This document shows, in pieces, positions 1-15,540 of a stretch of DNA of 64,000 nucleotides. Source of the DNA: Theocolax elegans (taxonomy: Eukaryota > Arthropoda > Insecta > Hymenoptera > Cerocephalidae); the NCBI GenBank assembly GCA_026168455.1, contig CM047427.1, forward strand, positions 41,264,846-41,328,845, written 5' to 3'. The translations under genes were made by a program, and so were the position numbers. How positions within the stretch are numbered: the first letter of the stretch is position 1; the number at the start of each line of letters is the position of its first letter. Under the pieces are notes generated by a model that worked only from the letters and a program-made list of their open reading frames with translations, searched no databases and had not been told where the DNA came from.

Positions 1-3000
1 GAAATCCATAATTTGGTGGATTTATTCCGGAATACCACAGAAAATCCCGAAACATCTGGGTAATCCCGAAAGTGGTTGAGTTACCCGGAATACGTCAGAA
101 ATCCTGAAACATCCAGAAAATCCCTCAATTGGTGAATTTATCCCAAAATGTCACAGAAAATCCCGAAACATCCAGGAAATTCCGAAATTGGTGATTTTAT
201 TGCGGAATACCTCAGAAAATCCCGAAACATCTAGGTAATCCCGAAAGTGGTGGAGTTACCCGGAATACGTCAGAATATCCTGAAACATCCAGAAAAACCC
301 TCAATTAGTGAATTATCCCAAAATGTCACAGAAAATCCCGAAACATCCAGGAAATTCCGAAATGGTGATTTTATTCCGGAATACCTCAGAAAATCCCGAA
401 ACATCCAGGAAATCCCGAAATTGGTGGATTTATCCGGGATACCACAGGAAATTCCGAAACATCCAGGAAATCCAGAATTTGGTGGAGTTACCCGGAATAC
501 GTCAGAAAATCCGGAAACATCCAGAAAATCCCTCGATTGGTGATTGTATCCCAAAATGTCACAGAAAATCCCGATACATCCAGGAAATTCCGAAATTGGT
601 GGATTTATTCCGGAATACCACAGAATATTCCGAAACATCCAGGAAATCCCGAAAGTGGTGGGATTATCCGGAATACGTCAAAAAATCCCGAAACTTCCAG
701 GAAATCCCGAAATCGGTGGATTTATCCCGAAATGCTACAGGAAATTCCAAAACTCCAGGAAATCCATAATTTGGTGGATTTATTCCGGAATACCACAGAA
801 TATCCCGAAACATCTGGGTAATCCCGAAAGTGGTTGAGTTACCCGGAATACGTCAGAATATCCTGAAACATCCAGAAAATCCCTCAATTGGTGAATTTAT
901 CCCAAAATGTCACAGAAAATCCCGAAACATCCAGGAAATTCCGAAATTGGTTATTTTATTCCGGAATACCTCAGAAAATCCCGAAACATCCAGGAAATCC
1001 CGAAATTGGTGGATTTATCCCGGGATACCACAGGAAATTCCGAAACATCCAGGAAATCCAGAATTTGGTGGAGTTACCCGGAATACGTCAGAAAATCCGG
1101 AAACATCCAGAAAATCCCTCAATTGGTGATTGTATCCCAAAATGTCAGAAAATCCCGATACATCCAGGAAATCCGAAATGGTGGATTTATTCCGGAATAC
1201 CTTAGAAAATCCCGAAACTTCCAGCGAATCCCGAAATTGTCGATTGATCCCGGAATACCACAGAATATTCCGAAACATCCAGGAATCCCGAAAGTGGTGG
1301 GGTTATCCTGGAATACGTCAAAAAATCCCGAAACATCCAGGAAATCCCGAAATCGGTGGATTTATCCCGAAATGCCACAGGAATTCCAAAACATCCAGGA
1401 AATCCATAATTTGGTGGATTTATTCCGGAATACCACAGAATATCCCGAAACATCTTGGGTAATCCCGAAAGTGGTTGAGTTACCCAGAATACGTCAGATT
1501 CTGAAACATCCAGAAAATCCCTCAATTGGTGAATTTATCCCAAAATGTCACAGAAAATCCCGAAACATCCAGGAAATTTCGAAATTGGTGGATTTATTCC
1601 GGAATACCTCAGAAAATCCCGAAACATCCAGGAAATCCAGAATTTGGTGGAGTTACCCGGAATACGTCAGAAAATCCGGAAACAGCCAGGAAATCCCGAA
1701 AGTGGTTGGGTTATCCCGGAATACGTCAAAGAATCCCGAAACATCCAGGAAATCCCGAAATCGGTGGATTTATCCCGAAATGCCACAGGATATTCCAAAA
1801 CATCCAGGAAATCCATAATTTGGTGGATTTATTCCGGAATACCACAGAATATCCCGAAACATCTAGGTAATCCCGAAAGTGGTGGAGTTACCCGGAATAC
1901 GTCAGAATATCCTGAAACATCCAGAAAAACCCTCAATTAGTGAATTTATCCCAAAATGTCACAGAAAATCCCGAAACATCCAGGAAATTCCGAAATTGGT
2001 GATTTTATTCCGGAATACCTCAGAAAATCCCGAAACATCCAGGAAATCCCGAAATTGGTGGATTTATCCCGGGATACCACAGGAAATTCCGAAACATCCA
2101 GGAAATCCAGAATTTGGTGGAGTTACCCGGAATACGTCAGAAAATCCGGAAACATCCAGAAAATCCCTCAATTGGTGATTGTATCCCAAAATGTCACAGA
2201 AAATCCCGATACATCCAGGAAATTCCGAAATTGGTGGATTTATTCCGGAATACCACAGAATATTCCGAAACATCCAGGAAATCCCGAAAGTGGTGGGATT
2301 ATCCGGATACGTCAAAAAAATCCCGAAACTTCCAGGAAATCCCGAAATCGGTGGATTTATCCCGAAATGCTACAGGAAATTCCAAAACATCCAGGAAATC
2401 CATAATTTGGTGGATTTATTCCGGAATACCACAGAAGATCCCGAAACATCTGGGTAATCCCGAAAGTGGTTGAGTTACCCGGAATACGTCAGAATATCCT
2501 GAAACATCCAGAAAATCCCTCAATTGGTGAATTTATCCCAAAATGTCACAGAAAATCCCGAACATCCAGGAAATTCCGAAATTGGTGATTTTATTCCGGA
2601 ATACCTCAGAAAATCCCGAAACATCCAGGAAATCCCGAAATTGGTGGATTTATCCCGGGATACCACAGGAAATTCCGAAACATCCAGGAAATCCAGAATT
2701 TGGTGGAGTTACCCGGAATACGTCAGAAAATCCGGAAACATCCAGAAAATCCCTCGATTGGTGATTGTATCCCAAAATGTCACAGAAAATCCCGATACAT
2801 CCAGGAAATTCCGAAATTGGTGGATTTATTCCGGAATACCACAGAATATTCCGAAACATCCAGGAAATCCCGAAAGTGGTGGGATTATCCCGGAATACGT
2901 CCAAAAAATCCCGAAAACTTCCAGGAAATCCGAAATCGGTGGATTTATCCCGAAATGCTACAGGAAATTCCAAAACATCCAGGAAATCCATAATTTGTGG

Positions 3001-6000
3001 ATTTATTCCGGAATACCAACAGAATATCCCGAAACAATCTGGGTAATCCCGAAGTGGTTGAGTTACCCGAATACGTCAGAATATCCTGAACATCCAGAAA
3101 ATCCCTCATTGGTGAATTTATCCCAAAATGTCACAGAAAATCCCGAACATCCAGGAATTCCGAAATTGGTTATTTTATTCCGGAATACCTCAGAAAATCC
3201 CGAAACATCCAGGAAATCCCGAAATTGGTGGATTTATCCCTGGATACCACAGGAAATTCCGAACATCCAGGAAATCCATAATTTGGTGGAGTTACCCGGA
3301 ATACGTCAGAAAATCCGGAAACATCCAGAAAATCCCTCAATTGGTGATTGTATCCCAAAATGTCACAGAAAATCCCGATACATTCAGGAATTCCGAAATT
3401 GGTGGATTTATTCCGGAATACCACAGAATATTCCGAAACATCCAGGAAATCCCGAAAGTGTGTAGTTAACCCGGAATACGTCAAAAAATCCCGAAATATC
3501 CAGGAAATCCAGATTTTGGTGAGTTACCCGGAATACCTCAGAAAATCCCGAAACACCCATCAAATCCCGAAATTGGTGGATTTATCCCGGAATACCACAG
3601 AATATCCCGAAACATCCAGGAAATCCCGAAAGTGGTGGAGTTATCCCAAAATGTCACAGAAAATCCCGAAACATCCAGGAAATTCCGAAATTGGTGGATT
3701 TATTCCGGAATACCTCAGAAAATCCCGAAACATCCTGGAAATCCCGAAATCGGTGGATTTATCCCGGAATACCACAGAATATCCCGAAACATCCAGGAAT
3801 CCCGAAAGTGGTGGAGTTATCCCGGAATACGTCAAAAAATCCCGAAAACTCCAGGAAAATCCCGAAATCGGTGGATTTATCCCGAAATGCTACAGGAAAT
3901 TCCAAAACATCCAGGAAATCCATAATTTGGTGGATTTATCCGGAATACCCAGAATATCCCGAAACATCTAGGTAATCCCGAAAGTGGTTGAGTTACCCGG
4001 AATACGTCAGAATATCCTGAAACATCCAGAATATCCCTCAATTGGTTGAAATTATCCCAAAATGTCACAGAAAATCACCGAAACATCCAGGAAATTCCGA
4101 ATTGTGAGTTATCGAAATGGTGATTTTATTCCGGAATACCTCAGAAAATCCCGAAACATCCAGGAAATCCCGAAATTGGTGGATTTATCCCGGGATACCA
4201 CAGGAAATTCCGAAACATCCAGGAAATCCAGAATTTGGTGGAGTTACCCGGAATACGTCAGAAAATCCGGAAACATCCAGAAAATCCCTCAATTGGTGAT
4301 TGTATCCCAAAATGTCACAGAAAATCCCGATACATCCAGGAAATTCCGAAATTGGTGGATTTATTCCGGAATACCTTAGAAAATCCCGAAACTTCCAGCG
4401 AATCCCGAAATTGGGCGATTGATCCCGGAATACCACAGAATATTCCGAAACATCCAGGAAATCCCGAAAGTGGTGGGTTACCTGGAATACGTCAAAAAAT
4501 CCCGAACATCCAGGAAATCCGAATCGGGGATTTATCCCGAAATGCCACAGGAAATTCCAAAACATCCAGGAAATCCATAATTTGGTGGATTTATTCCGGA
4601 ATACCACAGAATATCCCGAAACATCTTGGGTAATCCCCGAAAGTGGTTGAGTTACCCAGAATACGTCAGAATATTCTGAAACATCCAGAAAATCCCTAAT
4701 TGGTGAATTTATCCCAAAATGTCACAGAAAATCCCGAAACATCCAGGAAAATTTCGAAATTGGTGGATTTATTCCGGAATACCTCAGGAAAATCCCGAAA
4801 CATCCAGGAAATCAGAATTTGGTGGAGTTACCCGGAATACGTCCGAAAATCCGGAAAACAGCCAGGAAATCCCCGAAATTGGTTGGGTTATCCCGGAATA
4901 CGTCAAAGAATCCCGAAACATCAGGAACTCCCGAAATCGGTGGAGTTATCCCGAAATGCCACAGGATATTCCAAAACATCCAGGAAATCCATAATTTGGT
5001 GGATTTATTCCGGAATACCACAGAATATCCCGAAACATCTAGGTAATCCCGAAAGTGGTGAGTTACCCGGAATACGTCAGAATATCCTGAAACATCCAGA
5101 AAAACCCTCAATTAGTGAATTTATCCCAAAATGTCACAGAAATCCCGAACATCCAGGAAATTCCGAAATTGGTGATTTTATTCGATACCTCAGAAAATCC
5201 CGAAACATCCAGGAAATTCCCGAAATTGTGGATTTATCCCGGGATACACAGGAAATTCCGAAACATCCAGGAAATCCAGAATTTGGTGGAGTTACCCGGA
5301 ATACGTTCAGAAAATCCCGGAAACATCCAGAAAATCCCTCAATTGGTGATTGTATCCCAAAATGTCACAGGAAAATCCCGATACATCCAGGAAATTCCGA
5401 AATTGGTGGATTTATTCCGGAATACCACAGAATATTCCGAAACATCCAGGAAATCCCGAAAGTGGTGGGATTACTCCGGATACGTCAAAAAAATCCCGAA
5501 ACTTCAGGAAATCCCGAAATCGGTGGATTTATCCCGAAATGCTACAGGAAATTCCAAACAATCCAGGAATCCATAATTTGGTGGTTTATTCCGGAATACC
5601 ACAGAAGATCCCGAAACATCTGGGTAATCCCGAAAGTGGTTGAGTTACCCGGAATACGTCAGAATATCCTGAAACATCCAGAAAATCCTCAATTGGTGAA
5701 TTTATCCCAAAATGTCACAGAAAATCCCGAAACATCCAGGAAATTCCGAAATTGGTGATTTTATTGCGGAATACCTCAGAAAATCCCGAAACATCTAGGT
5801 AATCCCGAAAGTGGTGGAGTTACCCGGAATACGTCAGAATATCCTGAAACATCCAGAAAAACCCTCAATTAGTGAATTTATCCCAAAATGTCACAGAAAA
5901 TCCCGAAACATCCAGGAAATTCCGAAATTGGTGATTTTATTCCGGAATACCTCAGAAAATCCCGAAACATCCAGGAAATCCCGAAATTGGTGGATTTATC

Positions 6001-9000
6001 CCGGGATACCACAGGAAATTCCGAAACATCCAGGAAATCCAGAATTTGGTGGAGTTACCCGGAATACGTCAGAAAATCCGGAAACATCCAGAAAATCCCT
6101 CAATTGGTGATTGTATCCCAAAATGTCACAGAAAATCCCGATACATCCAGGAAATTCCGAAATTGGTGGATTTATTCCGGAATACCACAGAATATTCCGA
6201 AACATCCAGGAAATCCCGAAAGTGGTGGGATTATCCCGGAATACGTCAAAAAATCCCGAAACTTCCAGGAAATCCCGAAATCGGTGGATTTATCCCGAAA
6301 TGCTACAGGAAATTCCAAAACATCCAGGAAATCCATAATTTGGTGGATTTATTCCGGAATACCACAGAATATCCCGAAACATCTGGGTAATCCCGAAAGT
6401 GGTTGAGTTACCCGGAATACGTCAGAATATCCTGAAACATCCAGAAAATCCCTCAATTGGTGAATTTATCCCAAAATGTCACAGAAAATCCCGAAACATC
6501 CAGGAAATTCCGAAATTGGTTATTTTATTCCGGAATACCTCAGAAAATCCCGAAACATCCAGGAAATCCCGAAATTGGTGGATTTATCCCGGGATACCAC
6601 AGGAAATTCCGAAACATCCAGGAAATCCAGAATTTGGTGGAGTTACCCGGAATACGTCAGAAAATCCGGAAACATCCAGAAAATCCCTCAATTGGTGATT
6701 GTATCCCAAAATGTCACAGAAAATCCCGATACATTCAGGAAATTCCGAAATTGGTGGATTTATTCCGGAATACCACAGAATATTCCGAAACATCCAGGAA
6801 ATCCCGAAAGTGGTGTAGTTAACCCGGAATACGTCAAAAATCCCGAATATCCAGGAAATCCAGATTTGGTGGAGTTACCCGGAATACCTCAGAAAATCCC
6901 GAAACACCCAGCAAATCCCGAAATTGGTGGATTTATCCCGGAATACCACAGAATATCCCGAAACATCCAGGAAATCCCGAAAGTGGTGGAGTTATCCCAA
7001 AATGTCACAGAAAATCCCGAAACATCCAGGAAATTCCGAAATTGGTGGATTTATTCCGGAATACCTCAGAAAATCCCGAAACATCCTGGAAATCCCGAAA
7101 TCGGTGGATTTATCCCGGAATACCACAGAATATCCCGAAACATCCAGGAAATCCCGAAAGTGGTGGGATTATCCCGGAATACGTCAAAAAATCCCGAAAC
7201 TTCCAGGAAATCTCGAAATCGGTGGATTTATCCCGAAATGCTACAGGAAATTCCAAAACATCCAGGAAATCCATAATTTGGTGGATTTATTCCGGAATAC
7301 CACAGAATATCCCGAAACATCTGGGTAATCCCGAAAGTGGTTGAGTTACCCGGAATACGTCAGAATATCCTGAAACATCCAGAAAATCCCTCAATTGGTG
7401 AATTTATCCCAAAATGTCACAGAAAATCCCGAAACATCCAGGAAATTCCGAAATTGGTGATTTTATTGCGGAATACCTCAGAAAATCCCGAAACATCTAG
7501 GTAATCCCGAAAGTGGTGGAGTTACCCGGAATACGTCAGAATATCCTGAAACATCCAGAAAAACCCTCAATTAGTGAATTTATCCCAAAATGTCACAGAA
7601 AATCCCGAAACATCCAGGAAATTCCGAAATTGGTGATTTTATTCCGGAATACCTCAGAAAATCCCGAAACATCCAGGAAATCCCGAAATTGGTGGATTTA
7701 TCCCGGGATACCACAGGAAATTCCGAAACATCCAGGAAATCCAGAATTTGGTGGAGTTACCCGGAATACGTCAGAAATCCGGAAACATCCAGAAAATCCC
7801 TCAATTGGTGATTGTATCCCAAAATGTCACAGAAAATCCCGATACATCCAGGAAATTCCGAAATTGGTGGATTTATTCCGGAATACCACAGAATATTCCG
7901 AAACATCCAGGAAATCCCGAAAGTGGTGGGATTATCCCGGAATACGTCAAAAAAATCCCGAAACTTCCAGGAAATCCCGAAATCGGTGGATTTATCCCGA
8001 AATGCTACAGGAAATTCCAAAACATCAGGAAATCCATAATTTGGTGGATTTATTCCGGAATACCACAGAATATCCCGAAACATCTGGGTAATCCCGAAAG
8101 TGGTTGAGTTACCCGGAATACGTCAGAATATCCTGAAACATCCAGAAAAATCCCTCAATTAGGTGAATTTATCCCAAAATGTCACAGAAAATCCCGAAAC
8201 ATCCAGGAAATTCCGAAATTGGTGATTTTATTCCGGAATACCTCAGAAAATCCCGAAACATCCAGGAAATCCCGAAATTGGTGGATTTATCCCGGGATAC
8301 CACAGGAAATTCCGAAACATCCAGGAAATCCAGAATTTGGTGGAGTTACCCGGAATACGTCAGAAAATCCGGAAACATCCAGAAAATCCCTCAATTGGTG
8401 ATTGTATCCCAAAATGTCACAGAAAATCCCGATACATCCAGGAAATTCCGAAATTGGTGGATTTATTCCGGAATACCACAGAATATTCCGAAACATCCAG
8501 GAAATCCCGAAAGTGGTGGATTATCCCGAATACGTCAAAAAATCCCGAAACTTCCAGGAAATCCCGAAATCGGTGGATTTATCCCGAAATGCTACAGGAA
8601 ATTCCAAAACATCCAGGAAATCCATAATTTGGTGGATTTATTCCGGAATACCACAGAATATCCCGAAACATCTGGGTAATCCCGAAAGTGGTTGAGTTAC
8701 CCGGAATACGTCAGAATATCCTGAAACATCCAGAAAATCCCTCAATTGGTGAATTTATCCCAAATGTCACAGAAAATCCCGAAACATCCAGGAAATTCCG
8801 AAATTGGTGATTTTATTCCGGAATACCTCAGAAAATCCCGAAACATCCAGGAAATCCCGAAATTGGTGGATTTATCCCGGGATACCACAGGAAATTCCGA
8901 AACATCCAGGAAATCCAGAATTTGGTGGAGTTACCCGGAATACGTCAGAAAATCCGGAAACATCCAGAAAATCCCTCAATTGGTGATTGTATCCCAAAAT

Positions 9001-12000
9001 GTCACAGAAAATCCCGATACATCCAGGAAATTCCGAAATTGGTGGATTTATTCCGGAATACCACAGAATATTCCGAAACATCCAGGAAATCCCGAAAGTG
9101 GTGGGATTATCCCGGAATACGTCAAAAAATCCCGAAACTTCAGGAATCCCGAAATCGGTGGATTTATCCCGAAATGCTACAGGAAATTCCAAAACATCCA
9201 GGAAATCCATAATTTGGTGGATTTATTCCGGAATACCACAGAATATCCCGAAACATCTGGGTAATCCCGAAAGTGGTTGAGTTACCCGGAATACGTCAGA
9301 ATATCCTGAAACATCCAGAAAATCCCTCAATTGGTGAATTTATCCCAAAATGTCACAGAAAATCCCGAAACATCCAGGAAATTCCGAAATTGGTGATTTT
9401 ATTCCGGAATACCTCAGAAAATCCCGAAACATCCAGGAAATCCCGAAATTGGTGGATTTATCCCGGGATACCACAGGAAATTCCGAAACATCCAGGAAAT
9501 CCAGAATTTGGTGGAGTTACCCGGAATACGTCAGAAAATCCGGAAACATCCAGAAAATCCCTCAATTGGTGATTGTATCCCAAAATGTCACAGAAAATCC
9601 CGATACATCCAGGAAATTCCGAAATTGGTGGATTTATTCCGGAATACCACCACGAATATTCCGAAACATCCAGGAAATCCCGAAAAGTGGTGTGTGAGTT
9701 AACCCGGAATACGTCAAAAAATCCCGAAATATCCAGGAAATCCAGATTTGGTGGAGTTACCCGGAATACCTCAGAAAATCCCGAACACCAGCAAATCCCG
9801 AATTGGTGGATTTATCCCGGAATACCACAGAATATCCCGAAACATCCAGGAAATCCGAAAGTGGTGGAGTTATCCCAAATGTCACAGAAATCCGAAACAT
9901 CCAGGAAATTCCGAAATTGGTGGATTTATTCCGGAATACCTCAGAAAATCCCGAAACATCCTGGAAATCCCGAAATCGGTGGATTTATCCCGGAATACCA
10001 CAGAATATCCCGAAACATCCAGGAAATCCCGAAAGTGGTGGGAGTATCCGGAATACGTCAAAAAATCCCGAAACTCAAGGAAATCTCGAATCGGTGGATT
10101 TATCCGAAATGCTACAGGAAATTCCAAAACATCCAGGAAATCCATAATTTGGTGGATTTATTCCGGAATACCACAGAATATCCCGAAACATCTGGGTAAT
10201 CCCGAAAGTGGTTGAGTTACCCGGAATACGTCAGAATATCCTGAAACATCCAGAAAATCCCTCAATTGGTGAATTTATCCCAAAATGTCACAGAAAATCC
10301 CGAAACATCCAGGAAATTCCGAAATTGGTTATTTTATTCCGGAATACCTCAGAAAATCCCGAAACATCCAGGAAATCCCGAAATTGGTGGATTTATCCCG
10401 GGATACCACAGGAAATTCCGAAACATCCAGGAAATCCAGAATTTGGTGGAGTTACCCGGAATACGTCAGAAAATCCGGAAACATCCAGAAAATCCCTCAA
10501 TTGGTGATTGTATCCCAAAATGTCACAGAAAATCCCGATACATTCAGGAAATTCCGAAATTGGTGGATTTATTCCGGAATACCACAGAATATTCCGAAAC
10601 ATCCAGGAAATCCCGAAAGTGGTGTAGTTAACCCGGAATACGTCAAAAAATCCCGAAATATCCAGGAAATCCAGATTTGGTGGAGTTACCCGGAATACCT
10701 CAGAAAATCCCGAAACACCCAGCAAATCCCGAAATTGGTGGATTTATCCCGGAATACCACAGAATATCCCGAAACATCCAGGAAATCCCGAAAGTGGTGG
10801 AGTTATCCCAAAATGTCACAGAAAATCCCGAAACATCCAGGAAATTCCGAAATTGGTGGATTTATTCCGGAATACCTCAGAAAATCCCGAAACATCCTGG
10901 AAATCCCGAAATCGGTGGATTTATCCCGGAATACCACAGAATATCCCGAAACATCCAGGAAATCCCGAAAGTGGTGGGATTATCCCGGAATACGTCAAAA
11001 AATCCCGAAACTTCCAGGAAATCTCGAAATCGGTGGATTTATCCCGAAATGCTACAGGAAATTCCAAAACATCCAGGAAATCCATAATTTGGTGGATTTA
11101 TTCCGGAATACCACAGAATATCCCGAAAACATCTGGGTAATCCCGAAAGTGTTGAGTTACCCGGAATACGTCAGAATATCCTGAAACATCCAGAAAATCC
11201 CTCAATTGGTGAATTTATTCCCAAAATGTCACAGAAAATCCCGAAACATCCAGGAAATTCCGAAATTGGTGATTTTATTGCGGAATACCTCAGAAAATCC
11301 CGAACATCCAGGAAATCCCGAAATTGGTGTATTTATCCCGGGATACCCAGGAAATTCCGAAACATCCAGGGAAATCCAGAATTGGTGGAGTTACCCGGAA
11401 TACGTCAGAAAATCCGGAAACATCCAGAAAATCCCTCAATTGGTGATTGTATCCCAAAATGTCACAGAAAATCCGATACATCCAGGAAATTCCGAAATTG
11501 GTGGAATATTCCGGAATACCTCAGAAAATCCCGAAACATCCAGGAAATCCCGAAATTGGTGGATTTATCCCGGGATACCACAGGAAATTCCGAAACATCC
11601 AGGAAATCCAGAATTTGGTGGAGTTACCCGGAATACGTCAGAAAATCCGGAAACATCCAGAAAATCCCTCAATTGGTGATTGTATCCCAAAATGTCACAG
11701 AAAATCCCGATACATCCAGGAAATTCCGAAATGGTGGATTTATTCCGGAATACCACAGAATATTCCGAAACATCCAGGAAATCCCGAAAGTGGTGGGATT
11801 ATCCCGGAATACGTCAAAAAATCCCGAAACTTCCAGGAAATCCCGAAATCGGTGGATTTATTCCGGAATACCACAGAATATCCCGAAACATCTGGGTAAT
11901 CCGAAAGTGGTTGAGTTACCCGGAATACGTCAGAATATCCTGAAACATCCAGAAAATCCCTCAATTGGTGAATTTATCCCAAAATGTCACAGAAAATCCC

Positions 12001-15000
12001 GAAACATCCAGGAAATTCCGAAATTGGTGATTTTATTCCGGAATACCTCAGAAAATCCCGAAACATCCAGGAAATTCCGAAATTGGTGATTTTATTCCGG
12101 AATACCTCAGAAAATCCCGAAACATCCAGGAAATCCCGAAATTGGTGGATTTATCCCGGGATACCACAGGAAATTCCGAAACATCCAGGAAATCCAGAAT
12201 TTGGTGGAGTTACCCGGAATACGTCAGAAAATCCGGAAACATCCAGAAAATCCCTCAATTGGTGATTGTATCCCAAAATGTCACAGAAAATCCCGATACA
12301 TCCAGGAAATTCCGAAATTGGTGGATTTATTCCGGAATACCACAGAATATTCCGAAACATCCAGGAAATCCCGAAAGTGGTGGGATTATCCCGCAATACG
12401 TCAAAAAATCCCGAAATTTCCAGGAAATCCCGAAATCGGTGGATTTATCCCGAAATGCTACAGGAAATTCCAAAACATCCAGGAAATCCATAATTTGGTG
12501 GATTTATTCCGGAATACCACAGAATATCCCGAAACATCTGGGTAATCCCGAAAGTGGTTGAGTTACCCGGAATACGTCAGAATATCCTGAAACATCCAGA
12601 AAATCCCTCAATTGGTGAATTTATCCCAAAATGTCACAGAAAATCCCGAAACATCCAGGAAATTCCGAAATTGGTGATTTTATTCCGGAATACCTCAGAA
12701 AATCCCGAAACATCCAGGAAATCCCGAAATTGGTGGATTTATCCCGGGATACCACAGGAAATTCCGAAACATCCAGGAAATCCAGAATTTGGTGGAGTTA
12801 CCCGGAATACGTCAGAAAATCCGGAAACATCCAGAAAATCCCTCAATTGGTGATTGTATCCCAAAATGTCACAGAAAATCCCGATACATCCAGGAAATTC
12901 CGAAATTGGTGGATTTATTCCGGAATACCACAGAATATTCCGAAACATCCAGGAAATCCCGAAAGTGGTGGGATTATCCCGGAATACGTCAAAAAATCCC
13001 GAAACTTCCAGGAAATCCCGAAATCGGTGGATTTATTCCGGAATACCACAGAATATCCCGAAACATCTGGGTAATCCCGAAAGTGGTTGAGTTACCCGGA
13101 ATACGTCAGAATATCCTGAAACATCCAGAAAATCCCTCAATTGGTGAATTTATCCCAAAATGTCACAGAAAATCCCGAAACATCCAGGAAATTAAATTCC
13201 GAAATTGGTGATTTTATTCCGGAATACCTCAGAAAATCCCGAAACATCCAGGAAATCCCGAAATTGGTGGATTTATCCCGGGATACCACAGGAAATTCCG
13301 AAACATCCAGGAAATCCAGAATTTGGTGGAGTTACCCGGAATACGTCAGAAAATCCGGAAACATCCAGAAAATCCCTCAATTGGTGATTGTATCCCAAAA
13401 TGTCACAGAAAATCCCGATACATCCAGGAAATTCCGAAATTGGTGGATTTATTCCGGAATACCACAGAATATTCCGAAACATCCAGGAAATCCCGAAAGT
13501 GGTGGGATTATCCCGGAATACGTCAAAAAATCCCGAAATTTCCAGGAAATCCCGAAATCGGTGGATTTATCCCGAAATGCTACAGGAAATTCCAAAACAT
13601 CCAGGAAATCCATAATTTGGTGGATTTATTCCGGAATACCACAGAATATCCCGAAACATCTGGGTAATCCCGAAAGTGGTTGAGTTACCCGGAATACGTC
13701 AGAATATCCTGAAACATCCAGAAAATCCCTCAATTGGTGAATTTATCCCAAAATGTCACAGAAAATCCCGAAACATCCAGGAAATTCCGAAATTGGTGAT
13801 TTTATTCCGGAATACCTCAGAAAATCCCGAAACATCCAGGAAATCCCGAAATTGGTGGATTTATCCCGGGATACCACAGGAAATTCCGAAACATCCAGGA
13901 AATCCAGAATTTGGTGGAGTTACCCGGAATACGTCAGAAAATCCGGAAACATCCAGAAAATCCCTCAATTGGTGATTGTATCCCAAAATGTCACAGAAAA
14001 TCCCGATACATCCAGGAAATTCCGAAATTGGTGGATTTATTCCGGAATACCACAGAATATTCCGAAACATCCAGGAAATCCCGAAAGTGGTGGGATTATC
14101 CCGGAATACGTCAAAAAATCCCGAAACTTCCAGGAAATCCCGAAATCGGTGGATTTATTCCGGAATACCACAGAATATCCCGAAACATCTGGGTAATCCC
14201 GAAAGTGGTTGAGTTACCCGGAATACGTCAGAATATCCTGAAACATCCAGAAAATCCCTCAATTGGTGAATTTATCCCAAAATGTCACAGAAAATCCCGA
14301 AACATCCAGGAAATTTCGAAATTGGTGGATTTATTCCGGAATACCTCAGAAAATCCCGAAACATCCAGGAAATCCCGAAATTGGTGGATTTATCCCGGGA
14401 TACCACAGGAAATTCCGAAACATCCAGGAAATCCAGAATTTGGTGGAGTTACCCGGAATACGTCAGAAAATCCGGAAACATCCAGAAAATCCCTCAATTG
14501 GTGATTGTATCCCAAAATGTCACAGAAAATCCCGATACATCCAGGAAATTCCGAAATTGGTGGATTTATTCCGGAATACCACAGAATATTCCGAAACATC
14601 CAGGAAATCCCGAAAGTGGTGGGATTATCCCGGAATACGTCAAAAAATCCCGAAACTTCCAGGAAATCCCGAAATCGGTGGATTTATCCCGAAATGCTAC
14701 AGGAAATTCCAAAACATCCAGGAAATCCATAATTTGGTGGATTTATTCCGGAATACCACAGAATATCCCGAAACATCTGGGTAATCCCGAAAGTGGTTGA
14801 GTTACCCGGAATACGTCAGAATATCCTGAAACATCCAGAAAATCCCTCAATTGGCGAATTTATCCCAAAATGTCACAGAAAATCCCGAAACATCCAGGAA
14901 ATTCCGAAATTGGTGATTTTATTCCGGAATACCTCAGAAAATCCCGAAACATCCAGGAAATCCCGAAATTGGTGGATTTATCCCGGGATACCACAGGAAA

Positions 15001-15540
15001 TTCCGAAACATCCAGGAAATCCAGAATTTGGTGGAGTTACCCGGAATACGTCAGAAAATCCGGAAACATCCAGAAAATCCCTCAATTGGTGATTGTATCC
15101 CAAAATGTCACAGAAAATCCCGATACATCCAGGAAATTCCGAAATTGGTGGATTTATTCCGGAATACCACAGAATATTCCGAAACATCCAGGAAATCCCG
15201 AAAGTGGTGGGATTATCCCGGAATACGTCAAAAAATCCCGAAACTTCCAGGAAATCCCGAAATCGGTGGATTTATTCCGGAATACCACAGAATATCCCGA
15301 AACATCTGGGTAATCCCGAAAGTGGTTGAGTTACCCGGAATACGTCAGAATATCCTGAAACATCCAGAAAATCCCTCAATTGGTGAATTTATCCCAAAAT
15401 GTCACAGAAAATCCCGAAACATCCAGGAAATTTCGAAATTGGTGGATTTATTCCGGAATACCTCAGAAAATCCCGAAACATCCAGGAAATCCCGAAATTG
15501 GTGGAGTTATCCCGAAATAATTCAGAAATTCCCGAAATAT
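1..15540. repeat. Satellite array, ~59-bp monomer with higher-order structure
   Basis: The whole stretch is a tandem array of a ~59-bp monomer (core CGAAACATCCAGGAAATCCC, then GAAATTGGTGGATTTATCCC, then GGAATACCACAG). Monomers differ from one another, but specific variants recur at fixed distances. A monomer type containing CCCAAAATGTCACAGAAAAT recurs at about 7,812, 8,402, 8,987 and 9,573, then at 11,680, 12,266, 12,854, 13,388, 13,976, 14,505 and 15,093. These steps are 585-590 bp (10 monomers) or 529-534 bp (9 monomers). A longer ~16-monomer block (935-947 bp) occurs at 6,399, 9,273 and 10,208, with a decayed copy near 3,055. Few monomer variants contain stops, so long reading frames exist on both strands. 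Because 59 is not a multiple of 3 the frame changes every monomer, and I treat all of them as non-coding. The array continues past the left edge of the window. Confidence 0.96.

Noticed and set aside
1..15540. CRISPR-like array
   Set aside because: There are no unique spacers, every segment is a variant of the same monomer, and the DNA is eukaryotic.
1..15540. CENP-B box in the satellite
   Set aside because: I looked for the YTTCG...CGGG spacing on both strands in the common monomers and found none that fits.
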